Positions 14,546 to 23,422 of a DNA stretch of 32,826 nt are shown here, piece after piece (the stretch's first letter is position 1; every line of letters begins with the position of its first letter). The position numbers and the translations under genes were made by a program. Origin of the DNA: Clostridia bacterium (GTDB lineage: Bacteria > Bacillota > Clostridia > UBA1212 > UBA1255); NCBI GenBank assembly GCA_017935905.1, contig JAGBGO010000055.1, positions 1 through 32,826 of the forward strand. The letters run 5' to 3'. Under the pieces are notes generated by a model, which was not told the DNA's origin, ran no database searches, and saw only the letters and a list, made by a program, of their open reading frames with translations.

Positions 14546-14983
14546 ATGTTAATGCCTAAGAGAGTTAAGCACAGAAAAGTACAAAGAGGCAGAATGACCG
14601 GTAAGGCTATGCGCGGCAACAAAGTTGTAAACGGCGATTTCGGTCTTCAGGCTACAAGCTGCGGCTGGATCACCAGCAATCAGATTGAAGCTGCCCGTAT
14701 TGCACTGACACGTTCCGTTAAGAGAGGCGGTCAGGTATGGATTAAGATTTTCCCGGACAAACCGGTAACGAAGAAACCTGCAGAAACCCGAATGGGTTCC
14801 GGTAAGGGATCTCCTGAGTACTGGGTAGCAGTTGTTAAACCGGGCAGAGTATTGTTTGAGATCGGTGGCGTTTCCGAAGCACAGTGCCGCGAGGCTTTAA
14901 GACTTGCAATGCACAAGCTTCCGGTTACCTGCAAGATTATTGGCAAAGAAGCACCGGCTGAAGGAACGGAGGAGAATGCATAA
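14546..14983 (+). CDS. rplP: 50S ribosomal protein L16 (uL16)
   Basis: Late assembly protein that organises the A-site tRNA elbow region. The 145-residue product begins [25 protein letters not shown] and carries [69 protein letters not shown]. It starts two bases after the rpsC stop, with GGGAG inside the end of rpsC as ribosome binding site. Confidence 0.98.
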   Translation: MLMPKRVKHRKVQRGRMTGKAMRGNKVVNGDFGLQATSCGWITSNQIEAARIALTRSVKRGGQVWIKIFPDKPVTKKPAETRMGSGKGSPEYWVAVVKPGRVLFEIGGVSEAQCREALRLAMHKLPVTCKIIGKEAPAEGTEENA

Positions 14984-15198
14984 TGAAGGCGAAGGAATAC
15001 AGAGAAAAAATCCGTAACATGTCTCTTGAAGAACTCAAAGCTGAAGAGCAGGAACTCAGAGCCCAGTTGTTCAAGCTTCGTTTCAAGAGTGCAACGTCCC
15101 CGATTGACAATCCCGTTCAGGTACGCTACATCAAGCGTGATATCGCGAGAGTCAAGACGGTAATCAAGGAAAAAGAGCTCGCTGCATCCGCGCAGTGA
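14983..15198 (+). CDS. rpmC: 50S ribosomal protein L29 (uL29)
   Basis: Small two-helix protein at the tunnel exit. The 71-residue product has [65 protein letters not shown], which is the entire family pattern. Its ATG overlaps the rplP stop by one base (TAATG), with GGAGG just before in the rplP end. Confidence 0.98.
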   Translation: MKAKEYREKIRNMSLEELKAEEQELRAQLFKLRFKSATSPIDNPVQVRYIKRDIARVKTVIKEKELAASAQ

Positions 15199-15223
15199 TT
15201 GTTTCGGAAGGAGGTAGTTTCAA

Positions 15224-15481
15224 TTGGCAGACAGAAATTTAAGAAAAACCAGAGTGGGTGTCGTTGTCAGTGACAAGATGGATAAGACCATCGTTGTAGC
15301 AATTGAAGATAGTGTAAAGCATCCGCTGTACAAGAAAGTTGTCAAAAGGACATATAAATTGAAGGCTCATGACGAAGCAAATGAAGCTCATATCGGCGAT
15401 ACGGTCGAGGTAATGGAAACAAGACCGCTGAGCAAAGACAAGAGATTCAGACTGGTTTCCATCATCGAGAAGGCACGCTAA
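15224..15481 (+). CDS. rpsQ: 30S ribosomal protein S17 (uS17)
   Basis: Primary 16S rRNA-binding protein with an OB fold. The 85-residue product [51 protein letters not shown]...[21 protein letters not shown] is typical. It starts at TTG (15224), chosen because GGAGG lies eleven bases upstream and the next in-frame ATG would remove the first beta strand. Confidence 0.97.
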   Translation: MADRNLRKTRVGVVVSDKMDKTIVVAIEDSVKHPLYKKVVKRTYKLKAHDEANEAHIGDTVEVMETRPLSKDKRFRLVSIIEKAR

Positions 15482-15501
15482 GGCATAGGAGGTAAAGTGT
15501 T

Positions 15502-15870
15502 ATGGTACAAGTACAGACAATGCTGAAGGCTGCAGACAACACCGGCGCAAAGGAACTGATGTGTATCAAAGTTCTGGGCGGTAGTAAGAGACGCTATGCA
15601 AACATTGGTGATATCATCGTTTGCTCCGTAAAGACTGCAACCCCCGGCGGTATGGTAAAGAAGGGCGACGTTGTAAAGTGCGTAATCGTTCGTACGAAGC
15701 GCGGTGTCCGCAGAAACGACGGAACATATATCCGTTTTGATGAGAATGCAGCAGTTGTAATCAAAGATGACAACAACCCCAGAGGAACACGTATCTTTGG
15801 ACCTGTTGCCAGAGAGCTTAGAGACAACGACTTTATGAAGATCGTTTCTCTTGCACCCGAAGTTCTGTGA
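15502..15870 (+). CDS. rplN: 50S ribosomal protein L14 (uL14)
   Basis: Inter-subunit bridge protein and docking site for silencing factor RsfS. The 122-residue product has [75 protein letters not shown] and [28 protein letters not shown], matching the family end to end. AGGAGG precedes the ATG. Confidence 0.98.
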   Translation: MVQVQTMLKAADNTGAKELMCIKVLGGSKRRYANIGDIIVCSVKTATPGGMVKKGDVVKCVIVRTKRGVRRNDGTYIRFDENAAVVIKDDNNPRGTRIFGPVARELRDNDFMKIVSLAPEVL

Positions 15871-15887
15871 CGAGGAGGAGAAGTATT

Positions 15888-16253
15888 ATGAGTCTGAATA
15901 TTAAAAAAGGCGATAAAGTAGTAGTGCTCGGTACCCGCCGTCAAAAGGACAAGAACGGCAATGCAAAGACTGTTTCCGGTAAGGTTCTTGCTGTAAACGT
16001 TGAGAAAGAAACCGTTGTTGTAGAAGGCTACAACATGGTAACGAAGCACCGTAAACCCAGAGGCCGTGAGGATCAGGGCGGTATTGTAAAGGTAGAGGCT
16101 CCGGTACACGTTTCTAATGTAATGCTGGTTTGCCCCAAGTGCGGCGAAGCCACCAGAACCGGTCACAAACTGGTTACTGAAGGCGACAAGACAATCAAAG
16201 TTCGTGTTTGCAAGAAGTGCGGCGCTGAGATTGTAACGCCTAACGAGCGCTGA
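15888..16253 (+). CDS. rplX: 50S ribosomal protein L24 (uL24), zinc-motif form
   Basis: L24 initiates 50S assembly and sits near the exit tunnel. The 121-residue product has the KOW motif (IKKGDKVVVLGTRRQKDKNG, residues 5-24) and the conserved HRKPRGREDQGGIVKVEAPVHVSNVML. The C-terminus holds two CxxC pairs, C82/C85 and C108/C111, which should bind zinc; many bacterial L24 proteins have lost them. The frame is open from 15867, but the ATG at 15888 has GAGGAGGAG nine bases before it and the family start. Confidence 0.97.
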   Translation: MSLNIKKGDKVVVLGTRRQKDKNGNAKTVSGKVLAVNVEKETVVVEGYNMVTKHRKPRGREDQGGIVKVEAPVHVSNVMLVCPKCGEATRTGHKLVTEGDKTIKVRVCKKCGAEIVTPNER

Positions 16254-16274
16254 GTTTCTGAAGGAGGCTAAACT

Positions 16275-16814
16275 ATGTTAAGACTGAAAGAAAAGTATAT
16301 CAAAGAAATTGCTCCTGCTATGATGGAGCAGTTCAAGTACAAAAGCCCCATGGAAATTCCCAAGCTTGAGAAGATCGTAATCAATATGGGTCTTGGTGAG
16401 GTTCGTGAGAATCCGAAGGCGATTGAGTCTGCAGTAGGCGATCTGATGAAGATCACCGGTCAGAAGCCGGTTGTAACAAAGGCGAAGAAGTCCGTTGCAG
16501 CGTTCAAAGTTCGTGAAGGTATGAACATTGGTTGCAAGGTTACGTTGAGAGGCACACACATGTACGCATTTGCTGACAAGTTGATCAACCTTTCTCTTCC
16601 CCGTATCCGTGACTTCCACGGTGTTCCGGCTGATTCTTTCGACGGTCGCGGTAACTACGCGCTGGGCTTGAAAGAGCAGATCATTTTCCCGGAAATCGAA
16701 TACGATAAAGTAGATCGTGTCAGAGGTATGGACATCTTCTTTGTAACAACTGCAAAGACGGATGAGGAAGCTCGGTACTTGCTCAAATTAATGGGCATGC
16801 CGTTCATGAACTAA
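16275..16814 (+). CDS. rplE: 50S ribosomal protein L5 (uL5)
   Basis: L5 binds 5S rRNA and carries it into the central protuberance. The 179-residue product shows [77 protein letters not shown] and [50 protein letters not shown] precedes the ATG. Confidence 0.98.
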   Translation: MLRLKEKYIKEIAPAMMEQFKYKSPMEIPKLEKIVINMGLGEVRENPKAIESAVGDLMKITGQKPVVTKAKKSVAAFKVREGMNIGCKVTLRGTHMYAFADKLINLSLPRIRDFHGVPADSFDGRGNYALGLKEQIIFPEIEYDKVDRVRGMDIFFVTTAKTDEEARYLLKLMGMPFMN

Positions 16815-16828
16815 GCAGGAGGTAGATT

Positions 16829-17014
16829 ATGGCAAAGTTATCAATGAAACTTAAGCAGCAGAGAGCGCCCAAGTTCTCCACGAGAGCTTACAACAGATGC
16901 AAGATCTGCGGTCGTCCTCATGCGTATCTCAGACATTACGGTATTTGCCGTATTTGTTTCCGTGAATTGGCTTACAAAGGCCAGATTCCCGGTGTAAAGA
17001 AAGCCAGCTGGTAA
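16829..17014 (+). CDS. rpsZ: 30S ribosomal protein S14, zinc-binding type Z (uS14)
   Basis: Short form of S14 in the 30S head. The 61-residue product has the zinc ribbon C24-x2-C27...C40-x2-C43 ([20 protein letters not shown]), then [18 protein letters not shown]. This is the C+ type typical of Firmicutes and is always-zinc, in contrast to the ~89-residue form used when zinc is short. GGAGG lies eight bases before the ATG. Confidence 0.98.
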   Translation: MAKLSMKLKQQRAPKFSTRAYNRCKICGRPHAYLRHYGICRICFRELAYKGQIPGVKKASW

Positions 17015-17030
17015 GAAGGAGGTTCTCGAT

Positions 17031-17429
17031 ATGCAGATTACTGATGTTATTGCAGATATGCTTACTCGCATTCGTAATGCAGGTACAGCAAAACATGAAA
17101 CCGTTGATATTCCTGCTTCCAACATGAAACTTGCGATTGCAAACATCTTACTGGAAGAGGGTTATATTAAAGAAGTGCAGAAGATCGACGATGGTCGTCA
17201 AGGTGTTATCCGTTTGTACTTGAAGTACACACCGGCCAAGAAGTCCGTTATCTCCGGCATCCAGAGAATTTCCAAGCCCGGTCTTCGTATTTATGCGGCG
17301 GCTGACGAATTGCCAAAAGTACTTGGCGGTTTGGGTATCGCAGTGATCTCTACTTCTCAAGGCATTATGACCGACAAGAAGGCAAGAAAACTGGGTATCG
17401 GCGGCGAGGTTATGGCGTACGTTTGGTAA
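17031..17429 (+). CDS. rpsH: 30S ribosomal protein S8 (uS8)
   Basis: Primary binder of the central domain of 16S rRNA; in enterobacteria it represses the spc operon. The 132-residue product has [100 protein letters not shown], complete to the conserved C-terminal strand. Confidence 0.98.
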   Translation: MQITDVIADMLTRIRNAGTAKHETVDIPASNMKLAIANILLEEGYIKEVQKIDDGRQGVIRLYLKYTPAKKSVISGIQRISKPGLRIYAAADELPKVLGGLGIAVISTSQGIMTDKKARKLGIGGEVMAYVW

Positions 17430-17445
17430 GAAAATCTGAAAAGGG

Positions 17446-17486
17446 TGAGTCCGGTAAGAACCGGATTCGCTCAGAATCTTAAGATT
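17446..17486 (+). promoter_or_regulatory. Hairpin and 12-bp palindrome upstream of rplF
   Basis: In the 71-base gap before rplF, TCCGGT (17450-17455) pairs with ACCGGA (17460-17465), extended by TGAG/CTCA (17446-17449, 17470-17473). Directly after it is a perfect palindrome AATCTTAAGATT (17475-17486) that ends one base before the GGAGG of rplF. No T-tract follows. It may affect rplF translation or mRNA processing; role unknown. Confidence 0.4.
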
Positions 17487-17500
17487 GGAGGAAACATAAT

Positions 17501-18049
17501 ATGTCCAGAATTGGTAAACAACCGGTTGTTGTACCTGCAGGCGTTACGGTAACGCTTTCTGAAGGCAACGTACTGGAAGTAAAGGGCCCTAAGGGTGCTC
17601 TGAAGAACACATTCCATCCCACGATGATGATCAAGGTTGAGGATAATGCAATTACGGTTGCAAGACCTTCCGACGATAAGTTCGAACGTTCTCTTCACGG
17701 TTTAACAAGATCCATGATTCAGAACATGGTAGATGGCGTAACAAACGGATTTAAGAAACAACTTGAAATCAACGGTGTAGGTTACAGAGCACTGCTTCAA
17801 GGTAAGACCTTAGTATTGCACCTTGGATTCTCTCACACCATTGAGATGACGCCTCCTGAGGGTGTAGTCGTAGAGGTTCCCAATGCAAACCAAATTATTG
17901 TCAGCGGTAGCGACAAGCAAATGGTTGGCGAATTCGCAGCCAAGGTTCGCAGCAAGAGACCTCCGGAGCCCTACAAAGGCAAAGGTATCAAGTATTCCGA
18001 TGAGCATGTACGGCGCAAAGAAGGTAAGACCGGCGCCGGTAAGAAATAA
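17501..18049 (+). CDS. rplF: 50S ribosomal protein L6 (uL6)
   Basis: L6 lies near the factor-binding site of the 50S. The 182-residue product has [34 protein letters not shown], the two-fold repeated fold, [25 protein letters not shown] and the signature [29 protein letters not shown]. It begins after an atypically long 71-base gap that contains the hairpin and palindrome noted separately. Confidence 0.98.
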   Translation: MSRIGKQPVVVPAGVTVTLSEGNVLEVKGPKGALKNTFHPTMMIKVEDNAITVARPSDDKFERSLHGLTRSMIQNMVDGVTNGFKKQLEINGVGYRALLQGKTLVLHLGFSHTIEMTPPEGVVVEVPNANQIIVSGSDKQMVGEFAAKVRSKRPPEPYKGKGIKYSDEHVRRKEGKTGAGKK

Positions 18050-18067
18050 GAAGGGAGTTGACGCACA

Positions 18068-18433
18068 ATGGCAAAGCTTAGTAAGAATCAAATGCGTCAG
18101 AGAAGACATCTCCGCGTTAGACGCAAGATCAGCGGAACTGCAGAGTGTCCGAGACTCAACGTATTCAGAAGTCTGTCCCATATGTATGCTCAGATTATCG
18201 ACGATACAACAGGAAATACCTTGGTATCGGCATCCACATTGGATAAGGCGATTAAGGATAAGATCGAATTCGGTGGCAACAAAGATGCTGCGAAAGAGGT
18301 TGGTAAGTTAGTTGCTGAGAAGGCACTTGAAGCCGGCATCAAAGAAGTTGTTTTTGATCGTGGCGGATATCCTTACAGTGGTAGAGTTAAAGAACTTGCA
18401 GAGGCTGCTCGTGAAGCCGGCCTGGTCTTTTAA
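18068..18433 (+). CDS. rplR: 50S ribosomal protein L18 (uL18)
   Basis: Binds 5S rRNA with L5. The 121-residue product reads [52 protein letters not shown] in its first half and [37 protein letters not shown] at the end, complete and collinear with the family. AAGGGAG lies upstream of the ATG, 18 bases after rplF. Confidence 0.98.
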   Translation: MAKLSKNQMRQRRHLRVRRKISGTAECPRLNVFRSLSHMYAQIIDDTTGNTLVSASTLDKAIKDKIEFGGNKDAAKEVGKLVAEKALEAGIKEVVFDRGGYPYSGRVKELAEAAREAGLVF

Positions 18434-18451
18434 TCGTAAGGAGGAGCAGAT

Positions 18452-18949
18452 ATGGAACATAATTCCAATACAAGTGAATTCAAAGAAAAGCTCGTTCATC
18501 TTGGCAAAGTAACCAAAGTTGTAAAGGGTGGACGTAACTTCAGATGGAGCGCTCTTATCGTTGTTGGTGACGAGAACGGTCGCGTTGGTGTTGGTCTTGG
18601 TAAGGCAGCCGAAGTAACTGAGGCTGTTCGCAAGGGCACCGAAGATGCAAAGAAGAACTTGATCCGCGTTCCTATGGTTGGAACCACCATTCCTCACGAA
18701 ATTATCGGTGAGTTCGGTGCAGGTCGCGTTCTCTTGAAGCCGGCCAGCGAAGGTACCGGTGTTATCGCCGGCGGTCCTGTTCGTGCTGTTGTAGAGCTTG
18801 CAGGTATCAAAGATATCCGTACAAAGTCTCTTCGTTCTAACAACCCTCATAATATGGTTGAAGCAACGGTTGAAGCACTTCGCTCTTTAAAGACAGTAGA
18901 AGAAGTAGCAGCACTTCGCGGTAAGACTGTTGAAGAAATTCTTGGTTAA
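18452..18949 (+). CDS. rpsE: 30S ribosomal protein S5 (uS5)
   Basis: S5 contributes to decoding accuracy and the mRNA entry site. The 165-residue product has the N-terminal double-stranded-RNA-binding fold [45 protein letters not shown], then [44 protein letters not shown] and [23 protein letters not shown] precedes the ATG. Confidence 0.98.
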   Translation: MEHNSNTSEFKEKLVHLGKVTKVVKGGRNFRWSALIVVGDENGRVGVGLGKAAEVTEAVRKGTEDAKKNLIRVPMVGTTIPHEIIGEFGAGRVLLKPASEGTGVIAGGPVRAVVELAGIKDIRTKSLRSNNPHNMVEATVEALRSLKTVEEVAALRGKTVEEILG

Positions 18950-18963
18950 GGAGGCTTTGAACG

Positions 18964-19143
18964 ATGGCAAAGATTAAGATTACACTGGTTCGCAGTACGA
19001 ACAAAGCAATTGCAAAACAAAAAGCTACTGTTCAGGCTTTAGGTCTCAAGAAGATCGGAAGCACCGTTGAGCAGGAAGACAATGCACAAATCAGAGGCAT
19101 GATCAAAGTGGTTTCCCATATGGTCAAGGTCGAAGAAGCGTAA
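18964..19143 (+). CDS. rpmD: 50S ribosomal protein L30 (uL30)
   Basis: A 59-residue protein, [59 protein letters not shown], which is the complete short bacterial L30. AAGGAGG lies ten bases before the ATG, and the gene sits 14 bases after rpsE and 12 before rplO, exactly where the spc operon order places it. Confidence 0.98.
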   Translation: MAKIKITLVRSTNKAIAKQKATVQALGLKKIGSTVEQEDNAQIRGMIKVVSHMVKVEEA

Positions 19144-19155
19144 GGAGGTTGCCCT

Positions 19156-19602
19156 ATGAAGCTTGATGAATTAAAGCCCGCATGCGGCGCAAGCCGTGAG
19201 GCATACAGAAAAGGTAGAGGCCACGGATCCGGCAATGGTAAGACTGCCGGCAGAGGCCACAAGGGTCAGAAGGCTCGTTCCGGCGGCGGTGTACGTCCCG
19301 GTTTCGAAGGTGGTCAGACTCCTTTGTACAGAAGAATCCCCAAGAGAGGATTCAACAACAAGCGTTTTGCTGACGTTTACGCAGAAATTAACGTACACCA
19401 GTTGGAAGAAGCTTTCAATGACGGCGACGTTGTAACTTTGGCAAAACTCGAAGAAGTTGGTTTGGTTCAGAAGAAGTTCGATGGACTCAGCATCCTCGGC
19501 AGCGGCGAGATCACGAAGAAGTTGACCGTTCAGGCAACTCGTTTCTCCAAGACTGCAGCTGAGAAAATTGCAAATGCAGGAGGAAAGGCCGAGGTGATCT
19601 GA
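19156..19602 (+). CDS. rplO: 50S ribosomal protein L15 (uL15)
   Basis: Late 50S assembly protein. The 148-residue product starts [66 protein letters not shown] with the glycine- and basic-rich N-terminal extension that penetrates the rRNA, followed by the globular domain ending in KAEVI. AAGGAGG precedes it. Its stop is one base before the secY start. Confidence 0.98.
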   Translation: MKLDELKPACGASREAYRKGRGHGSGNGKTAGRGHKGQKARSGGGVRPGFEGGQTPLYRRIPKRGFNNKRFADVYAEINVHQLEEAFNDGDVVTLAKLEEVGLVQKKFDGLSILGSGEITKKLTVQATRFSKTAAEKIANAGGKAEVI

Positions 19603-19603
19603 A

Positions 19604-20959
19604 ATGAAACTGATAGAGGTTATTAAGAATGCGTTCCGGGTGGGGGAGCTTCGGAAAAAGATACTTATGACGCTCTTGCTTGTTGTCATTTTCAGAATCG
19701 GATGCTTTATTCCGGTACCCGGCTTGACGGATTCTGCTCTTAGTTCTCTTTCCGGAAACGGTTTGTTCCGTTTCATGGACTTGCTTTCCGGTGGTGCGTT
19801 TCAGAGTGTATCTCTGTTCGCCCTCGGTATCAGCCCGTATATTAATGCATCCATTATTATGCAGTTGCTGACCGTTGCCATTCCCGCTTTGGAAAGACTT
19901 CAAAAAGAAGGAGAGGAAGGCAGAAAGAAGATTACACAGGCGACTCGCTACGTTTCCATCGGTTTGGCTTTATTCCAATCTATAATGTTGTACTTCAACA
20001 TTCAAGGAAGCACCATCAACTTGTTTGCAGATGCAGGTGAGTTTGATTTACTCACGTTCTTGATGATTGTTGCAGCATTTACAGCCGGTACAACCGTGTT
20101 AATGTGGTTGGGTGAGAAGATTACAGAAGTTGGTATCGGAAACGGTATCTCGATGTTGATCTTTGCAGGTATTGTGGCAAATGCACCCAGTGCAATCCAG
20201 ACTTTATGGAACTATATGTTTGGTTCCAACGTAGGTTTGGCAGCAGGTGATCGATTGTTTAACAGCAGAATCTTGTGTATTGTTGCTGTATTGGTCATTT
20301 TACTTGTATTCCTTGCAGTTATTCTTGCAGTTGTTTGGATGGAAGGCGGCGAAAGACGTATTCCTGTACAATACGCGAAGCGTGTTGTAGGACGGAAGAT
20401 TTACGGTGGACAGAACACCCATATTCCCCTCAAAGTAAACTCCTCCGGCGTACTTCCCATTATCTTCGCAATGTCTTTATTGCAATTCCCGGCAACCATT
20501 GCCGCATTTGTAGATTCGGACGGTTCTGCGAAGGTTTCAAAGTTTATCAACGAATTCTCTGTTGGTAATACTTGGGGCTACGTAATCCTCTACGCTGTAC
20601 TGATCGTGTTGTTTACGTTCTTCTACAATATCGTTTACTTTGATCCTAACGACATTGCGAACAATTTGAAGAAGAATGGTGGATTCGTTCCCGGACTTCG
20701 TCCCGGAGCACCTACGTCGGATTTCATTCGTCGCAGTTCTACAAGAATCACGTGGTTTGGAGCGTTCTTCTTGGCCATCTTAGCCGTGTTCCCCACCGTG
20801 ATTCAGATTATTACCGGTTACTTCAGTGATGCAATTGGTAATGTCAATCTGTGGTTCGGCGGTACGACCGTGTTAATTTTGGTAGGCGTTGCTTTGGAGA
20901 CTGTAAGACAACTGGAAGCACAGCTCCTTATGAGAAACTACAAGGGCTTCTTGGATTAA
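19604..20959 (+). CDS. secY: Protein translocase subunit SecY
   Basis: SecY is the channel-forming core of the Sec translocon in the cytoplasmic membrane. The 451-residue protein shows about ten transmembrane segments, the first ending VPGLTDSALSSL, then FSLFALGISPYINASIIMQLL (plug and helix 2 region), MWLGEKITEVGIGNGISMLIFAGIVANAP, MEGGERRIPVQYAKRVVG (cytoplasmic loop), VNSSGVLPIIFAMSLLQFP, NPNDIANNLKKNGGFVPGLRPG-like segment and the end LEAQLLMRNYKGFL. The tight one-base spacing from rplO suggests coupled translation. A hairpin lies between it and adk. Confidence 0.98.
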   Translation: MKLIEVIKNAFRVGELRKKILMTLLLVVIFRIGCFIPVPGLTDSALSSLSGNGLFRFMDLLSGGAFQSVSLFALGISPYINASIIMQLLTVAIPALERLQKEGEEGRKKITQATRYVSIGLALFQSIMLYFNIQGSTINLFADAGEFDLLTFLMIVAAFTAGTTVLMWLGEKITEVGIGNGISMLIFAGIVANAPSAIQTLWNYMFGSNVGLAAGDRLFNSRILCIVAVLVILLVFLAVILAVVWMEGGERRIPVQYAKRVVGRKIYGGQNTHIPLKVNSSGVLPIIFAMSLLQFPATIAAFVDSDGSAKVSKFINEFSVGNTWGYVILYAVLIVLFTFFYNIVYFDPNDIANNLKKNGGFVPGLRPGAPTSDFIRRSSTRITWFGAFFLAILAVFPTVIQIITGYFSDAIGNVNLWFGGTTVLILVGVALETVRQLEAQLLMRNYKGFLD

Positions 20960-20976
20960 TTAGATTAGAAGATGTT

Positions 20977-21023
20977 GGCAGAAAGATGCAGACGGGTATC
21001 GTGCCCCTCTCGCCCTTTCTGCC
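20977..21023 (+). promoter_or_regulatory. Hairpin between secY and adk
   Basis: GGCAGAAAG (20977-20985) and CTTTCTGCC (21015-21023) are exact reverse complements. Inside, GGGTA and TGCCC form a second short stem around TCG. The gap secY-adk is 97 bases, longer than most in the cluster. No T-tract follows, so processing or mRNA stability is more likely than termination. Confidence 0.5.
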
Positions 21024-21056
21024 GCATTGCCCTGTTGAGGCATAGGGGGTGTAGGA

Positions 21057-21707
21057 ATGAATTTAATAATGTTAGGTGCGCCCGGTGCGGGCAAAGGCAC
21101 AATCGCAGCATCACTTCAGGAAATCCTGAACATTCCGCACATCTCTACAGGAGACATTTTCCGGGAGTGTATCAAAAGCGGAACGGAACTGGGGAAATTG
21201 GCAGATAGTTATATCTCAAAAGGTTGCTTGGTTCCGGATGACGTAACGATCCAAATTGTGGAAGATCGACTTTCTCAGGAAGATTGCTCCAACGGATTTA
21301 TTTTGGATGGTTTTCCCAGAACGATTAAGCAAGCGTTAGGATTAGACAATTATCTGAAGCGTGTGGGAAAGAAAATTACCCGTGTTGTAAACATCGTAGT
21401 TTCGGAGGAAGAATTGGTTGGCAGATTGACGAACCGCAGAATTTGCAAAGATTGTAAAGCGAGTTTCAATTTGCGGATTCTTCCGGAAGGAACAACCGTT
21501 TGCCCCCACTGCGGTGGTGAACTGATTCAGCGGGACGATGACAACGAAGAAGTGATCAAAAAACGCTTTTGCACGTATCACGAGGAAACAGAGCCATTGG
21601 TTGAGTACTATCTGAAACGGAGAAAGCTTGCGAAAGTTCGCAGTGAGCATACGATTGAAGATACGTTTGAGAATGTTCTGTGTGCGCTTAAACTTAAAGG
21701 GATTTGA
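21057..21707 (+). CDS. adk: Adenylate kinase
   Basis: Converts ATP and AMP to two ADP. The 216-residue long-type enzyme has the P-loop GAPGAGKGT (residues 7-15), the AMP-binding STGDIFR (30-36), the DGFPRT motif (84-89), and a zinc-type LID domain with C130, C133, C149 and C152. RRKLAKV follows near the end. The ribosome binding site (GGGGGTGTAGGA) directly precedes the ATG and is weaker than those of the ribosomal genes. Confidence 0.97.
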   Translation: MNLIMLGAPGAGKGTIAASLQEILNIPHISTGDIFRECIKSGTELGKLADSYISKGCLVPDDVTIQIVEDRLSQEDCSNGFILDGFPRTIKQALGLDNYLKRVGKKITRVVNIVVSEEELVGRLTNRRICKDCKASFNLRILPEGTTVCPHCGGELIQRDDDNEEVIKKRFCTYHEETEPLVEYYLKRRKLAKVRSEHTIEDTFENVLCALKLKGI

Positions 21708-21713
21708 TAATTG

Positions 21714-22475
21714 ATGATTCATATTAAGTCAAAATCAGAGATTGAGAAGATGAAAAGTGCCGGTAAGATCCTTTCGGAACTGTTTCAGTTGCTGGAAGAA
21801 AATATTTTACCGGGAATTTCAACAAAAGACCTTGACAGAATCGCCACAGACTATATAATAAAGAATGGTGCTTTTCCGTCCTTTCTCGGAGTGCCCAATT
21901 ATTACGGCGGGATTGACTTCCCTGCCGCAATTTGTGCCTCAGTGAATTCGGAAGTCATTCATGGGATTCCAAATGGGAAACCTTTGAAGGACGGCGATAT
22001 CGTCAGCATCGACGTAGGTGCCCTGTTAGAGGGCTTTCATGCGGACGCCGCAAGGACGTTTACCGTAGGAAAGTGCTCGGACGAAGCGCTTCGGTTAATA
22101 GCCGTGACAAAACAGAGTTTCTTTGAAGGCGTGAAGTTTGCAGTTCCGGATTGCCGGATTTGTGATATCTCCGGCTCCATTCAAGACTATGTGGAAGCAA
22201 ATGGCTATTCGATTGTTCGCGAGTATACCGGTCACGGTATCGGGCGAGAACTTCATGAAGATCCGGAAGTTCCGAATTATCGGACGAAGGTTCGAGGTCC
22301 TCGTTTGACTCCGGGTGTTGCCATTGCCATTGAACCTATGGTCAATCAAGGCACCGCTGCGATCGAAGTCGCGAAGGACAAGTGGACGGTGTATACCAAA
22401 GACCGGGCTTTATCTGCACATTATGAGAATACCGTGATTGTTGCAGACGGAGAGCCGATCATTACGACACTGTAG
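21714..22475 (+). CDS. map: Methionine aminopeptidase, type I
   Basis: Removes the initiator methionine from nascent proteins. The 253-residue protein has the five metal ligands in their motifs: two aspartates in SIDVGALLEGFHADAARTF, the histidine in YTGHGIGRELHEDP, and the glutamates in AIEPMVNQG and HYENTVIV. The start is either the ATG at 21714 (chosen, matching the family MIHIKSKSEIEKM) or a TTG one codon earlier. AAAGGG (21696-21701) serves either. It lies six bases after adk. Confidence 0.97.
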   Translation: MIHIKSKSEIEKMKSAGKILSELFQLLEENILPGISTKDLDRIATDYIIKNGAFPSFLGVPNYYGGIDFPAAICASVNSEVIHGIPNGKPLKDGDIVSIDVGALLEGFHADAARTFTVGKCSDEALRLIAVTKQSFFEGVKFAVPDCRICDISGSIQDYVEANGYSIVREYTGHGIGRELHEDPEVPNYRTKVRGPRLTPGVAIAIEPMVNQGTAAIEVAKDKWTVYTKDRALSAHYENTVIVADGEPIITTL

Positions 22476-22502
22476 TTTCAGAAAATCGGGAGGTTGACAT
22501 TC

Positions 22503-22718
22503 TTGTCAAAAGAAGATGTAATCGAGGTAGAGGGTGTAGTTGAGGAAGTCCTGCCGAACTGTGTATTCAGGGTTGCGCTGGAGAACGGTCACGTTGTGGT
22601 TGCTCACATTTCAGGAAAGCTTCGCACAAACTACATTAAGATTGTTAAAGGTGATCACGTAACGATGGAGTTGTCTCCGTACGATTTGAACCGTGGTCGC
22701 ATTGTCTGGAGAAAGTGA
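22503..22718 (+). CDS. infA: Translation initiation factor IF-1
   Basis: IF-1 occupies the 30S A site during initiation. The 71-residue product (M)[70 protein letters not shown] is a complete S1/OB-fold IF-1. The start is a TTG at 22503, nine bases after GGGAGG (22488-22493); another in-frame TTG at 22494 is too close to that site. A KOW-domain RNA-binding gene often found between map and infA in Clostridia is absent here. Confidence 0.96.
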   Translation: MSKEDVIEVEGVVEEVLPNCVFRVALENGHVVVAHISGKLRTNYIKIVKGDHVTMELSPYDLNRGRIVWRK

Positions 22719-22735
22719 AGAGGAGGGATTAAACC

Positions 22736-22852
22736 ATGAAGGTAAGACCGTCTGTAAAGCCTATTTGTGACAAATGTAAGGTTATCAAAAGAAAAGGCAA
22801 AGTAATGGTAATCTGTGATGCTTATCCGAAGCATAAGCAGAAGCAAGGCTAA
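22736..22852 (+). CDS. rpmJ: 50S ribosomal protein L36 (bL36)
   Basis: A 38-residue zinc-knuckle protein: [38 protein letters not shown]. Zinc ligands are C11, C14, C27 and H33. The family norm is 37 residues with C27 and H32 (CENPKHK), so this one carries an extra residue in [15 protein letters not shown] precedes the ATG, 17 bases after infA. Confidence 0.97.
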   Translation: MKVRPSVKPICDKCKVIKRKGKVMVICDAYPKHKQKQG

Positions 22853-22879
22853 TGATTAACGTTATATATCGTGAGACAT

Positions 22880-22918
22880 CCGCTGCATACGCGAGAAGGC
22901 GTATCGCGGGTGGCTTTT
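22880..22918 (+). terminator. Terminator-like hairpin between rpmJ and rpsM
   Basis: ATACGC (22888-22893) pairs with GCGTAT (22899-22904), extended outwards by CCGCTGC against GCGGGTGG with a small bulge, for about 12 pairs in all. CTTTTC (22914-22919) follows, a short and weak T-run. It lies in the 188-base gap before rpsM, the largest within the cluster, and may give partial termination between the spc- and alpha-type parts. Confidence 0.4.
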
Positions 22919-23040
22919 CGGTGTAGACAAGGAATATTCTCATTTTGAGGTGCGGCTGCATGCATCGACATGAACCACAAAATGTTAATATAGAAGTTTC
23001 TTATTGGAGAACTGTATATTTTTTGGAGGTGTAGTAACAC

Positions 23041-23409
23041 ATGGCTCGTATTGCAGGTGTGGATTTGCCGAGAGACAAGCGTGTAGAAATCGGTTTGACG
23101 TACATTTACGGCATTGGTCGTTCTAAGTCAACTGAAATTCTTGCGAAGACCGGCGTAAATCCGGATACAAGAGTTAGAGATTTGACCGACGATGAGATCG
23201 GTAAGTTAAGAGATGTAATTGATAAGGAGTACACTGTTGAAGGTGACGTTCGCAGAGCGGTTGCTTTGAACATCAAACGCCTTATGGAAATTGGCTGCTA
23301 CAGAGGAAGACGTCATAAGAATGGTCTCCCCGTACGCGGACAGAGAACCAAGACAAATGCAAGAACCCGTAAAGGACCTTGCAAGACTGTCGCTGGTAAG
23401 AAGAAATAA
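23041..23409 (+). CDS. rpsM: 30S ribosomal protein S13 (uS13)
   Basis: Head protein of the 30S that contacts P-site tRNA and the 50S. The 122-residue product has [39 protein letters not shown] with the helix-two-turn-helix, [43 protein letters not shown] and a basic tail. TTGGAGGTG lies in front of the ATG. It may be served by an additional internal promoter in the preceding gap, but no convincing one was seen. Confidence 0.98.
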   Translation: MARIAGVDLPRDKRVEIGLTYIYGIGRSKSTEILAKTGVNPDTRVRDLTDDEIGKLRDVIDKEYTVEGDVRRAVALNIKRLMEIGCYRGRRHKNGLPVRGQRTKTNARTRKGPCKTVAGKKK

Positions 23410-23422
23410 GGAGGTTTGAAAT

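Noticed and set aside
22494..22502. Upstream TTG (22494) as start of infA
   Set aside because: It directly abuts the GGGAGG ribosome binding site and gives a non-family N-terminus; the TTG at 22503 has proper spacing.
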